NCBI GenBank assembly: GCA_035299065.1
Contig: DATGXI010000034.1
Span: 1 to 64,000 of the forward strand
DNA length: 64,000 nt
Direction of reading: 5' to 3'
From: DASPJQ01 sp035299065
Lineage (GTDB): Bacteria; Bacteroidota; Bacteroidia; Flavobacteriales_D; UBA2798
The position numbers and the translations under genes were made by a program. Each line of letters begins with the position of its first letter. Positions within the stretch are counted from its first letter, which is position 1. Positions 37,707-46,698 of the stretch are shown here, piece after piece. The notes below the pieces were generated by a model. It was not told where the DNA came from. It saw only the letters and a list, made by a program, of their open reading frames with translations, and did no database searches.

Positions 37707-38325
37707 TAGATCTCGCTGATTTATTTTATGCAGAGACAGTGCGCGCTGATCTCGCAGATCTCGCAGATTTTTTTTGTGACCATGTTTTTTTCACGCAGAT
37801 AGCGCAGAAATACGCAGATTTTTATTGATGTGACCTGGTGTCCTTGTGGCAACGCAACATTCCGCGCAGATCTCGCAGATTTATTTTATGCAGAGACAGT
37901 GCGCGCTGATCTCGCTGATCTCGCAGATTTTTTTAGTGACAACAGCCATGTTTTTTCACGCAGATAGCGCAGAAATACGCAGATTTTTATTGATGTGACC
38001 TGGTGTCCTTGTGGCAACGCAACATTCCGCGCTGATCTCGCAGATCTCGCAGATTTATTTTATGCAGAGACAGTGCGCGCTGATCTCGCTGATCTCGCGG
38101 ATTTATTTTATGCAGAGACAGTGCGCGCAGATCTCGCAGATTTATTTTGTGACAACAGTCATTTTTTTTCACGCAGAAAACGCAGAAATACGCAGATTAT
38201 TTTGATTTACTTTGTGCTTATACATGGCGCGCAGATCTCGCAAATCTCGCAGATTTTTCACGTGACAACAGCCATTTTTTTTCACGCAGAATACGCAGAT
38301 TTTTATTGGTGGACTTAGCGGCTTT
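37707..38325. repeat. Intergenic repeat array: 165-bp units built from GATCTCGCAGAT-type words
   Basis: About 620 bp of nested repeats. TGATGTGACCTGGTGTCC occurs at 37826 and 37991 (offset 165), and TTTTTTCACGCAGA recurs about four times. Inside are strings of GATCTCGC(A/T)GAT words and the phrase TTTATGCAGAGACAGTGCG. A first partial copy precedes and one or two diverged copies follow. Open frames across it encode only RADLADLADLF-like repeats and are not genes. It fills the spacer between leuS and the next gene. Confidence 0.9.
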
Positions 38326-38343
38326 GTGAGTACGTGGCTAAAG

Positions 38344-38369
38344 TTGTATAGATAAAATATGTATTTTTG
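38344..38369 (+). promoter_or_regulatory. Promoter with TATTTTTG -7 box, 4 bases before an ATG
   Basis: TTG at 38344-38346, 15 bases, TATTTTTG at 38362-38369, then TTTA and the ATG at 38374. Start-site geometry implies a leaderless mRNA. The spacer is slightly shorter than usual. Confidence 0.45.
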
Positions 38370-38373
38370 TTTA

Positions 38374-38769
38374 ATGGCCAGGCAACCTAAGCCCATACCG
38401 TTTGACTTTATTCTTGACGAATTGTTTTCATTAAACCCACGTGTTAATCCCATGTTTGGGTGCCATGCTATATATGTGGGCGAAAAACTGTATTTTATTG
38501 TGCGTGATAAACCCGGTGTACACGAAGAATCAAACGGGGTTTGGATATCCACCTCAACCGAACACCATGCCAGCCTCCAAAAGGAATTTCCAGCGCTTAA
38601 ATCGGTTGAAATACTAAGTATGCCCAGCAGGGAAACGCCCTGGCGTATGCTTCATAAAGACGAGGAGCGTTTTGAGAGCGATGTTATTCGTATTTGCAGC
38701 CTTGTAAAAAAGGGTGATCCCAGGCTTGGCAAGGTACCCCAGAAAAAGAATAAGAAAAAACAAAAATAA
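38374..38769 (+). CDS. Conserved small protein, TfoX-like fold suspected
   Basis: 131 residues from ATG 38374 (MARQPKPIPF); an ATG at 38359 would lie upstream of the -7 box. Conserved-looking core: NPMFGCHAIYVGEKLYFIV (near 25-45), GVWISTSTEHHASLQKEFP, and DPRLGKVP near the end, then a Lys-rich tail. From memory this pattern belongs to a widespread uncharacterised family with similarity to the N-terminal domain of TfoX. Function unknown. Confidence 0.65.
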   Translation: MARQPKPIPFDFILDELFSLNPRVNPMFGCHAIYVGEKLYFIVRDKPGVHEESNGVWISTSTEHHASLQKEFPALKSVEILSMPSRETPWRMLHKDEERFESDVIRICSLVKKGDPRLGKVPQKKNKKKQK

Positions 38770-38792
38770 TATAAGATTGTTTGGGGGTTTGT

Positions 38793-38806
38793 ACCTAATT
38801 TTAGGT
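38793..38806. other. 14-bp perfect palindrome (ACCTAATTTTAGGT)
   Basis: Perfect dyad in the 73-bp spacer before the barrel gene, about 36 bases upstream of its ATG. It could be an operator, or the end of the upstream transcript; there is no T-run of terminator type. Confidence 0.4.
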
Positions 38807-38842
38807 TTAACAGGCTAACTATTGCCTCTCAAAAAAAAACCT

Positions 38843-39688
38843 ATGAAAACCCTTTTAACCACTTGCATACTAACAGCCTTATTTGTAACGGCCCAGTCAC
38901 AGGACAACGATAAAAAATTTCGTTTTGGACTGAAAATGACCCCTTCATTCAACTGGCTTAAGATTGATGATACCAAAACATTTGAAGGCAACGGTGCCGT
39001 CATGAAATTTGGTTATGGCCTTATTACTGAATTTAACCTTACAGGTACCATTTGGTTCTCAACCGGGTTACAGGTTGATTACGATGGTGGAAGAATAAGA
39101 ACTACTTCAACCGATCCTTTTCTTGACAATACCAGCGGAAAAGTATTTTACCAGTATGATGAGAACAAAGGCCTGGCTGAATACGACAATACGGATAACG
39201 GCTATAAAACCTACTGGTTACGTGAACGCACTTACCGCACAACGTACATTACATTGCCTATTCAGTTGCGCATGAAGACCAAGGAAATTGGTATGCTTAC
39301 CTATTTCGGGAACATTGGTATCAATGCTTCATTCCAGGCAAAAACACGTGTAACTGATGTTACAAATCAAATTAACAGCGGTGGCGGACTTGGTTACCAA
39401 TCCTCCACCACCGAATTTGACAGGCTTGTGATGAGTGATGACATGAACCCTGTTCGCCTGGGACTTGTTATTGGTGGCGGTGCCGAAATGAACCTTTCAG
39501 GCAGCACCTCATTGTTGTTTGGCCTGCATTTTTTCCAGGGCTTTACCAATACGGTGAAAAAAGAATCGAAGTATTTACTGGACGGTGAAAAAACAACTGC
39601 TGCTTCAACTACTGAATACAAACCTGTGGCACAGGAACAAAAATTCCTGAACAACAACATTACCATTACGGTTGGTGTTTTGTTTTAA
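38843..39688 (+). CDS. Outer-membrane beta-barrel protein (PorT/OmpW-like family)
   Basis: 281 residues from the ATG at 38843, giving the signal peptide MKTLLTTCILTALFVTAQSQ; a TTG at 38822 would spoil it. The mature part starts KKFRFGLKMTPSFNWLKID, the usual first strand of Bacteroidota porin-family barrels, and ends with a barrel strand (NNITITVGVLF). Alternating strands include LITEFNLTGTIWFSTGLQVDY and GTDMNL-type turns. Cargo or structural role unknown. Confidence 0.78.
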   Translation: MKTLLTTCILTALFVTAQSQDNDKKFRFGLKMTPSFNWLKIDDTKTFEGNGAVMKFGYGLITEFNLTGTIWFSTGLQVDYDGGRIRTTSTDPFLDNTSGKVFYQYDENKGLAEYDNTDNGYKTYWLRERTYRTTYITLPIQLRMKTKEIGMLTYFGNIGINASFQAKTRVTDVTNQINSGGGLGYQSSTTEFDRLVMSDDMNPVRLGLVIGGGAEMNLSGSTSLLFGLHFFQGFTNTVKKESKYLLDGEKTTAASTTEYKPVAQEQKFLNNNITITVGVLF

Positions 39689-39699
39689 TGAACGTACCA

Positions 39700-39912
39700 T
39701 TACCTGACTTTTTCAAACCGTAAAGGCAATTTGCCTGTACCTGGAATGAATTCCATTTGATGTTCACTGCAATTCATGATTTGTATGAATGAAACCTGCG
39801 CACCCGCGCAGGTAAGTTCCATAAAATTACGGTCCTCTGCCACCATGTATTCCCACGTTCCCGTGTTACAATTGAATCGCCCCGGGGTTGTTTCCCGTGT
39901 ACCCTTATGCAT
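39700..39912 (-). CDS. Small uncharacterised protein (70 aa) coupled to a SpoIIE-type phosphatase gene
   Basis: Its ATG (39910-39912) shares one base with the TAA of the upstream phosphatase gene, the same TAATG coupling used by pgk/arsC and pgi/lipB. That favours this start over an ATG at 39936. The protein begins MHKGTRETTPGRFNCNTGTW, has three Cys and several Met, and contains no recognised domain. It may be an adaptor or regulatory partner of the phosphatase, by position only. Confidence 0.5.
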   Translation of the reverse strand: MHKGTRETTPGRFNCNTGTWEYMVAEDRNFMELTCAGAQVSFIQIMNCSEHQMEFIPGTGKLPLRFEKVR

Positions 39913-41885
39913 TACACCCTTACACCAATAACACATACGTCATCCAGCTGCTCATACTCGCCTTTCCAGTTTTCAAATTCATGGTCCAGCATTTCACGTT
40001 GCTTCTCCAGATCCAAACCATATATTTCGTTTAACTTTTCCTTGAACTGACTGTATTTAAATTTTTTTCCCTGTGGTCCTCCAAACTGGTCGGCATACCC
40101 ATCGGTAAATAAATAAAAAGCATCGTCTTTTTCAAGTTCAATTTTGTGGTTGGTAAATGGTTTTGGGTTTGAATGGTAGCCTATGGGCTGTTTGTCCGCC
40201 TTAATTTCAACAAACTCATTTCCTGTTGTTGATTTTTTTATGATCCAGAGCGGGTTGTTGGCCCCGGCCCATTGCAGCTCTTTTGTTTTTAAATTCAGCC
40301 GCATCATGCTTATGTCCATTCCATCTTTATTCTCACCGGTTGCACCGGTTTGCGAAAGTTCCTGTATGAACCGTGCACGCAACTTATCAAGAATCTGGGC
40401 AGGAGTCAACAATTCGGTTGAGGCATTTATTTCATTTAAAAACGCAACGCCCAACATGGTCAAAAACGCACCGGGAACACCGTGGCCTGTGCAATCAGCT
40501 GCTGCCAGGTACAGGTGTTCCTGCTTTTCGCTTGCCCAGTAAAAATCACCCGCAACAATGTCCTTAGGCCTGAAATAAATAAAATGCCTGGGCAAATGGG
40601 ACGATACGTGCGTTTGCTCCTTTAACAGGGCCAATTGAATGCGCTTGGCATAATTTATACTATCGGTAATGTCTTTGTTTTTTTCTTCAACAAATCTCTT
40701 TTGTTCTTCAATCAACTGGTTTTTTTCTTCCAAAACAAGGTTGGCTTTCTTTTTTTGACGGTAGGTGCGAACCATGTACAACAACAACACCATTACCAGC
40801 AATAACCCGCCAATGGCCGCGTAAACAATGGTATTTCTTTTGCTCAGTTCGGCATTGTGTTCAGCTGTTTTTTGCTGGTCAGCCAACTCCTGCTCATGGG
40901 CTTTGCGTTCAATTTCATAGCTGAACTGCACTTCGTTCACGCGTTTTGAGTTTTCAAACTGGTTTAACGAATCGCTGTAGGTATAGTATTTTTTTGCATA
41001 GGCATAGGCTTTGGCCTTATCGTTCTTGTGCTCGTACAGCAACGACAATTCCCTGTAATAGTTGCACAACAGTTCGCACAGCCCCATTTTTTCGGCATAG
41101 GTTAAACCGTTGAGCAAATTCTCACCCATTTTTTCATAATTTTTTTGCTTAAAATAAATTCCCGCAATTTTTAAATAGTTTTGCGATACCAGGGGCAGGT
41201 CAGCCAGCTCAATGCTTACCGGTAACGATGCATTGTAATAATGCAGGGCCGAATCATACATGTTTTGATCGTTGTAAACATGCCCCATGTTTTGAAGTGT
41301 ATTGCTTATGCCACGCTTATAGCCTATTTTTTGCGACAGCATGTTTGATTTGCGAAACCAAAAATAAGCCGAGTCATAGTTTTTGTGCTTGTAATGCGAA
41401 AATCCCTTGTTGTTATAAATATTTGTTTCGCCTTCGGTATCGCCAATGCGCTTTTTTATAGCCAGCGATTTGTTCAGGTAAATCATGGACTGGCTGTGGT
41501 TCAATTGCATTACATAAATATTGGCCAGGGCCAGGTACGATGCTGATAATAAAAAATCGTTTTTTTCCTTTTCGCAAATTTCAATGGCCTTTACGGCATG
41601 TTCAAGTGAATTTTTAAAATCGTCAATTAAAAAATAGGCTTTTGCCAGTTCAAAGCTTGATTTGGCAATACCCATTTGGTAATTTATTTTTTTGGATAGT
41701 TCCAGGGCTTTGTAGGCAATTTTTATGCTTTCCTGGGTGTCCTTATAGCGTATTTCAAATGCTTTTTTGTTCAACGCACCAATGCGTGCCGTGTCTTTAG
41801 CCCAATTGGCTTTACCCTGCGCAGCGGTATAAAAGCTACCCAGGCTGTAAACAAGAACAACAATCCATTTTAGTTGCGCACGCAT
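39912..41885 (-). CDS. TPR-containing SpoIIE-family PP2C phosphatase
   Basis: About 657 residues from the ATG at 41885, which gives a signal-like start (MRAQLKWIVVLVYSLG, then FYTAAQG). About six TPR units (roughly 30-330) would be periplasmic, a helix (IVYAAIGGLLLVMVLLLYMV, near 370) crosses the membrane, a coiled coil follows (NLVLEEKNQLIEEQKRFVEE), then the cytosolic SpoIIE phosphatase domain with IVAGDFYWASE, AAADCTGHGVPGAFLTMLG and YLFTDGYADQFGGPQGKKFK, retaining the metal-binding Asp residues. It likely dephosphorylates an anti-sigma-antagonist-type protein; none is visible here. It is downstream of a second such gene. Confidence 0.85.
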   Translation of the reverse strand: MRAQLKWIVVLVYSLGSFYTAAQGKANWAKDTARIGALNKKAFEIRYKDTQESIKIAYKALELSKKINYQMGIAKSSFELAKAYFLIDDFKNSLEHAVKAIEICEKEKNDFLLSASYLALANIYVMQLNHSQSMIYLNKSLAIKKRIGDTEGETNIYNNKGFSHYKHKNYDSAYFWFRKSNMLSQKIGYKRGISNTLQNMGHVYNDQNMYDSALHYYNASLPVSIELADLPLVSQNYLKIAGIYFKQKNYEKMGENLLNGLTYAEKMGLCELLCNYYRELSLLYEHKNDKAKAYAYAKKYYTYSDSLNQFENSKRVNEVQFSYEIERKAHEQELADQQKTAEHNAELSKRNTIVYAAIGGLLLVMVLLLYMVRTYRQKKKANLVLEEKNQLIEEQKRFVEEKNKDITDSINYAKRIQLALLKEQTHVSSHLPRHFIYFRPKDIVAGDFYWASEKQEHLYLAAADCTGHGVPGAFLTMLGVAFLNEINASTELLTPAQILDKLRARFIQELSQTGATGENKDGMDISMMRLNLKTKELQWAGANNPLWIIKKSTTGNEFVEIKADKQPIGYHSNPKPFTNHKIELEKDDAFYLFTDGYADQFGGPQGKKFKYSQFKEKLNEIYGLDLEKQREMLDHEFENWKGEYEQLDDVCVIGVRV

Positions 41886-41959
41886 GATCATTGTATGAAT
41901 GTGGATTATAATAAGCAAAACGTATATAAGGTAAATACCGTATTTTACCGTAGGCCGGG

Positions 41960-44275
41960 TTAAACCCTGATACCTATCACGCACACGTCATCAATCTGCT
42001 CCAGTGAACCGCGCCATTTTTCAAACTCATCGTTCAAAATATGTTTTTGTTCTTCCATGGGCTTGTCGTGAATTTCCTGCAACAGGTTTTGCATGGTTTT
42101 GTACTTGAATTTTTTGCCGTTAGGGCCACCAAACTGATCGGCATACCCGTCACTGAACAAATAAATACAATCGCCTTTTTTAATATCAATTACATTGTTG
42201 GTAAATGGCTTGCGGTAATCAAATTTACCAATGGGTTGTTTGTCGGCTTTTATTTCTTCAATCTCACGCGTGTCATGGCGTACAATCCACATAGGGTTAT
42301 GCGCGGCTGCAAACTCCATTTTGCCGGCTTTAAAATCAATTGAGCACAGTGAAATGTCCATCCCATCTTTTACTTCGTGGTCCTGCGTTTCAAAGGTTTC
42401 AATTACCAGGTCACATAATTTGTCAAGTATATCACTTGGTTTTTTTAAACCAAATTCTTTTACGCAACGGTCAAGGTTATTTGCGCCCACCACACTTACC
42501 ATGGCGCCAGGCACACCGTGACCGGTACAGTCAACCGCAGCAATTTTTATTTCGTTGCCGTGGGTGTACATCCAGTAAAAATCGCCACTCACAATGTCTT
42601 TTGGTTTGAACAAAATAAAACTATCGGTCAAATGTGATTTAACTGCTGTTACCGTTGGTAAAATGGCGTTTTGCAAGCGTTGTGCGTAGTTGATGGAGTC
42701 AAGAATTTCTTTGTTTTTTTCCTCCACCATTTCTTTTTGGCGGTGCAGGTCATGCGTACGTTCGGCAACTTTTTGTTCCAGGTTGGCATTGATGTGTTTT
42801 AAATCACCAATGAGGTTTTTAATGGACACCTGCATTTTTTTAAAGCTCAGGGCAAGTATACCAATCTCATCTTTACGTTTGATGGTGATTTCCACATCCA
42901 TGTTGCCTTTGGCAATTTCGCGGGCATCGTAGGTTAATAATTTTAAGGGTTTGGTCATTCCGCGCGCAATAACCACCGATGCAAGAATAACCAGGCCAAC
43001 CAATCCTGCAAAACAGTACACAATAAACCTGCGCAGGCTGTATACTTCCTGGAATGCTTCCTCCTCATCAATTTCGCTCATAATGACCCAGTGCATGCCT
43101 TTGATGTTAAGCGGGCGGTAGGCCGACAAAACAGGCACGTCACGGTAATCGGGAAACGTTTCGGCATTGGTTTCACCTTTCAATGCTGCTTTTGTTCCCT
43201 GGGTTTTTACTTCCTGCAAACCAATTGAGCTGTTGAATGAGCGAATTTCTTTGATCACCTCGGGTTTTACGCCCAGGCCTTTGATCATTTTAAAATAATT
43301 GGTACTGTCTTCAATCAAAAAACGCGATTGGTTGCGCAGTTTATAGTCTTCGCCCACCAAATACGTTTCGCCCGATTTGCCCAAACCAACTTTTTCCCAT
43401 TGCTGTTTGTTGGTCATAACATCGTTAATGCGTGCTATGGGCAATTGAAAAATAAGTACACCTATTTTTGTCTGGTCATCGTAAATAGGCGCTGCAATAA
43501 AAGCAGCAGGCGCGTAATACGAAGGGTTGTAGGGTTTAAAATCAACCAGCTTTACAAAATCTTTGTTGTCGGTTTCGGCTGCTTCGCGAAAAGCTTCGGC
43601 CAGGTTGGTGTTTTTAAACGGACCGGTTAACAGCGATGTGGCAAAATCAACCTCCTTGAAAACCGAGTAAATAATGTTCCCGGTTTTGTTGTCAACTATA
43701 AAAATATCATAGTAACCAAACTTCTCCAGGTATTTTTTTACAACCGGATGAAAGTTTGCATGTGCTTTGCTGTAGCCGCTGGTGTCATTGTACGGCTGGT
43801 TTAAAAAATGTTTTTCGCCAACGGGGTTTGGATTGCTTGCAATGTATTGTGTTTGTAAAATGCGTGTATGAATGTCTTTTGACGACTCGGTTTCAAACGT
43901 AGCTTTTGTTCTTAAATTTTTGTTGAGCCTTGGCAAATACTCCTTTTCAAAATACTGGCGCAGGAGTGAATCGTTTGCGCGCATGTTTGCCTCGTTAAAG
44001 CCCGTTGATTTGTCAATGTTGTTGAACGCCTCTTTTAACCTGCGTGTGCCGTACACAATCATACGGTCTTCGGCAAACGTTGAAACCTGGTCACTTATCA
44101 ATTGAAAATAATCTTCAATTTGCGTAGCTTTCATTTCACGCACAGCCGTGAGGCGGTTAAACGATTCGTATTTTAACGAGCTTTTGGCTTTGTGGTAGGA
44201 TATGATTCCAACCACCAGCATTGAAAAAAATGCGATGATGAAAAAATAGATGGTTAGTTTTAATCCTATTTTCAT
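41960..44275 (-). CDS. Membrane sensor with Cache-like domain, HAMP and SpoIIE PP2C phosphatase
   Basis: 771 residues. Helix 1 at about 7-28, a large periplasmic dCache-like sensor (about 50-400), helix 2 (FAGLVGLVILASVVIARGM, near 425), HAMP (KPLKLLTYDAREIAKGNMDV and following), a coiled coil with HRQKEMVEEKNKEILDSINY, then the phosphatase with IVSGDFYWMYTHGNEIKIAA, CTGHGVPGAMVSVVG and YLFSDGYADQFGGPNGKK. It senses an extracytoplasmic signal and controls a phosphatase output. It precedes the TPR-phosphatase gene by 74 bp; their catalytic domains are close paralogues. Confidence 0.87.
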   Translation of the reverse strand: MKIGLKLTIYFFIIAFFSMLVVGIISYHKAKSSLKYESFNRLTAVREMKATQIEDYFQLISDQVSTFAEDRMIVYGTRRLKEAFNNIDKSTGFNEANMRANDSLLRQYFEKEYLPRLNKNLRTKATFETESSKDIHTRILQTQYIASNPNPVGEKHFLNQPYNDTSGYSKAHANFHPVVKKYLEKFGYYDIFIVDNKTGNIIYSVFKEVDFATSLLTGPFKNTNLAEAFREAAETDNKDFVKLVDFKPYNPSYYAPAAFIAAPIYDDQTKIGVLIFQLPIARINDVMTNKQQWEKVGLGKSGETYLVGEDYKLRNQSRFLIEDSTNYFKMIKGLGVKPEVIKEIRSFNSSIGLQEVKTQGTKAALKGETNAETFPDYRDVPVLSAYRPLNIKGMHWVIMSEIDEEEAFQEVYSLRRFIVYCFAGLVGLVILASVVIARGMTKPLKLLTYDAREIAKGNMDVEITIKRKDEIGILALSFKKMQVSIKNLIGDLKHINANLEQKVAERTHDLHRQKEMVEEKNKEILDSINYAQRLQNAILPTVTAVKSHLTDSFILFKPKDIVSGDFYWMYTHGNEIKIAAVDCTGHGVPGAMVSVVGANNLDRCVKEFGLKKPSDILDKLCDLVIETFETQDHEVKDGMDISLCSIDFKAGKMEFAAAHNPMWIVRHDTREIEEIKADKQPIGKFDYRKPFTNNVIDIKKGDCIYLFSDGYADQFGGPNGKKFKYKTMQNLLQEIHDKPMEEQKHILNDEFEKWRGSLEQIDDVCVIGIRV

Positions 44276-44601
44276 TTGGTGTAGTGGTGGTTAAGGCAGG
44301 CTGCTAATTTAGTAACTAATTGGTTAGCGGTTACATAAAAACAGTAACACCGGCCTTTTTTTAATTGGTTGATTTATATACCAAAACAGGCCCTTTCAGG
44401 TTTTAGGTACGGGGTATTATACTGCTAAATGCCGTGGTAAGCCTGTTTATTTAAAAGGGCAAAACCTTAGTTAAATCAACGCTTTACAGGGCATTAACAT
44501 ATATTTAAGCTTACCAGGCCAAATAATGTGCATATTTGAAATACGCATGTGCCGCTAAGCGCAAACAGGTGTGTACATGACTACCGGAACAGAACTATAC
44601 A

Positions 44602-45840
44602 ATGACCGAGGAAACTAAAAAAGGCGGGAAATTACATGACAAGCTTAGTCTTATGGACTTTAAGCTCAACTCGCTTTTGGACATTACCAAGGCCATTAAC
44701 TCAAACAACAGTACTGAAAAATTACTTGATATTTATAAATTCATACTCAAAGAGCAGTTGGGCATTACCAAGCTTATGCTGTTTACGTTTGACAACAATT
44801 GGGTATGTATTTTAAAATACGGTATTAAAGCAGCCAGTAAGGAAATAAACGTAAAAAATGATTTAACCCGTGTAAAAGAAATTACCGTGATTGAATCATC
44901 GTCAAAAGAGTATTTGAATTCATTTGACGTTGTTATACCTGTTTTTCATAAGGACTCGCCACTGGCGTATTTGTTGATTGGTGATTTGGATGAAGATGAA
45001 TTAAAAATATCGCCCACCATCAAGCACATGCCTTTTATTCAAACCCTCACCAACATAATTGTGGTGGCCATTGAAAACAAAAGGCTGGCCAAGGAAGGCA
45101 TTAAGCAGGAATTGATTAAAAAAGAACTGCAGGTAGCCAGTGAAATGCAAACACTGTTGCTGCCTGATAATTTGCCAAGTGATACCAAAGTTGACATAGC
45201 CGCCTTGTACAAAGCGCACCAGCAAGTGGGTGGTGATTATTATGATTACATACCGGTTGATGAGGATGAGTTTGTGTTTTGCATAAGTGATGTGAGCGGC
45301 AAAGGCATATCGGCAGCGTTGTTAATGGCCAATTTTCAGGCAAATTTGCGCGCGTTAATTAAGTATACCAATTACAGTTTAAGCAAAATAGTTGAGGAGT
45401 TAAATACAAGCGTAACGCAAAGTGCCAAGGGCGAAAAATTTATTACCCTGTTTATTGCGCGTTACAACATTATTTCGCGCAAGTTGACGTATATAAACTG
45501 TGGCCACAACCACCCGGTATTTTCAACCGGTGTAGAGGTGCGTTATTTGGTAAGCGGTACAACCGGTTTGGGCATGGTTGATGAGTTGCCCGCCATTGAG
45601 GAAGCGCAATTGTACGTGCCGGCAAACAGCATGTTGTTGTGTTATACCGATGGGTTGACCGAGATTGAGAACGAGGACAACGAATCGTTCAGCATGGAAA
45701 AACTGATTGACACCATTCATAAAAATTACGATCACAAAATGGCCCGCATGAATGAGCTGATATTTGAGGCCGTTGACAAGCACAGGGGCAAAGCACCGTT
45801 TTTTGATGATACTGCTTTGTTTAGTGTGCGGTTTCATTAG
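44602..45840 (+). CDS. Cytosolic GAF-like SpoIIE/RsbU-type PP2C phosphatase
   Basis: 412 residues without membrane segments. An N-terminal GAF-like region (about 20-165; LLDITKAINSNNSTEKLLDI, ending VVAIENKRLAKEG) is followed by a linker helix and the RsbU-type domain: LASEMQ-type start, QQVGGDYYDYIP, FCISDVSGKGISAALLMANF, INCGHNHPVF and CYTDGLTEIENEDNESF. It is divergent from the two sensors across a 326-bp spacer (44276-44601) in which only a near-match -7 box (CATATTTG at 44531) stands out. Its phosphatase domain is of a different subtype from the neighbours. Confidence 0.87.
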   Translation: MTEETKKGGKLHDKLSLMDFKLNSLLDITKAINSNNSTEKLLDIYKFILKEQLGITKLMLFTFDNNWVCILKYGIKAASKEINVKNDLTRVKEITVIESSSKEYLNSFDVVIPVFHKDSPLAYLLIGDLDEDELKISPTIKHMPFIQTLTNIIVVAIENKRLAKEGIKQELIKKELQVASEMQTLLLPDNLPSDTKVDIAALYKAHQQVGGDYYDYIPVDEDEFVFCISDVSGKGISAALLMANFQANLRALIKYTNYSLSKIVEELNTSVTQSAKGEKFITLFIARYNIISRKLTYINCGHNHPVFSTGVEVRYLVSGTTGLGMVDELPAIEEAQLYVPANSMLLCYTDGLTEIENEDNESFSMEKLIDTIHKNYDHKMARMNELIFEAVDKHRGKAPFFDDTALFSVRFH

Positions 45841-46020
45841 TGAGATGTGAGATTTGAGTAGTGAGATTTGAGAAACGGGACTTTTAGGGCGCGGTTTTTA
45901 AACGAGGCTGTTATGCGTTAACCAACAAACTTCCATTGTATTTTTGTAAATTAGTTTGGCTGCCTCCCCTCGGGCAATAGCTTAAATTTTAAATCTCAGA
46001 TCTTAAATTCCCTCGGGGCC
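45841..46020. repeat. Short-word repeats in the 384-bp spacer after the phosphatase cluster
   Basis: GTGAGATTTGAG is found twice within 45841-45873, and TTAAATTTTAAATCTCAGATCTTAAATT near 45983-46010 is a mirror/inverted word cluster. The rest of 45841-46224 contains CATCCC...GGGATG (46112-46135), a possible weak hairpin, and no gene. Confidence 0.6.
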
Positions 46021-46190
46021 GGGCTGTACGCTGTACTCCTCACCTTCAAAAAAAAATTTATGCCTTAATCAGAAAAAACGCTTTTTTTTGAAGGTTGCGG
46101 GGTGCCGCTTCCATCCCTGGCAGAAGGGGGGGATGAAAACAGTGCCCAACGTTTGAAAAATTGGTATAATTTAAGTCACTGCAAAACATT

Positions 46191-46198
46191 TATATTTG
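46191..46198 (+). promoter_or_regulatory. -7 box TATATTTG upstream of the GNAT gene
   Basis: Exact TAnnTTTG match ending 26 bases before the ATG at 46225. Confidence 0.5.
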
Positions 46199-46224
46199 CC
46201 CGGCCTGTCACTTTTTAAGCTGTA

Positions 46225-46677
46225 ATGGAAATACTAAAAACAAACCAATTAACTCCGTTACAGGCGCAACAGGTACATGAGTTGTGGAACCGGGAGTACC
46301 CTGTAAAACTGGCCAACCGTTTTAGCCTGTTGCTTGAAGGCGTTACCCGTTTTAACCATTACCTGATTGAAGATGGTGCAAAAAATGTGCTGGCCTGGGC
46401 CGTTGATTTTGATAAGGACGGTGAAACCCGTTTCTCCATCATTGTAAATACGGCACACCAACAAAAAGGCCTTGGCAGTTTACTGGTTGAAACATTAAAA
46501 CGTGAAAACCATGAGTTTTTTGGGTGGGTAATTGATCACAACAACGATGTGAAAAGCACTGGTGAGCATTACCAAACACCCATGCCCTTTTTTGTAAAAC
46601 ACGGCTTTGAAATTATGCATGGCGTGCGCATTGAAAGTGATATGTTGCGTGCCGTAAAAATAAAATGGCGAAAATAA
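46225..46677 (+). CDS. GNAT-family N-acetyltransferase
   Basis: 150 residues. The acetyl-CoA loop is NTAHQQKGLGSLLVETLKRE (near 73-92), with the preceding strand FSIIV. Substrate unknown. It is followed after 21 bp by a membrane protein gene, probably co-transcribed. Confidence 0.75.
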   Translation: MEILKTNQLTPLQAQQVHELWNREYPVKLANRFSLLLEGVTRFNHYLIEDGAKNVLAWAVDFDKDGETRFSIIVNTAHQQKGLGSLLVETLKRENHEFFGWVIDHNNDVKSTGEHYQTPMPFFVKHGFEIMHGVRIESDMLRAVKIKWRK

Positions 46678-46698
46678 ATAGTTGCTATACTAAATGTT

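Noticed and set aside
37987..38318. Open frames on both strands across the 165-bp repeat array
   Set aside because: They encode only iterated words such as RADLADLADLF and change with each repeat; no promoter or protein-like complexity.
37707..38325. CRISPR array
   Set aside because: The repeats are not separated by unique spacers of even length and there are no cas genes in the window.
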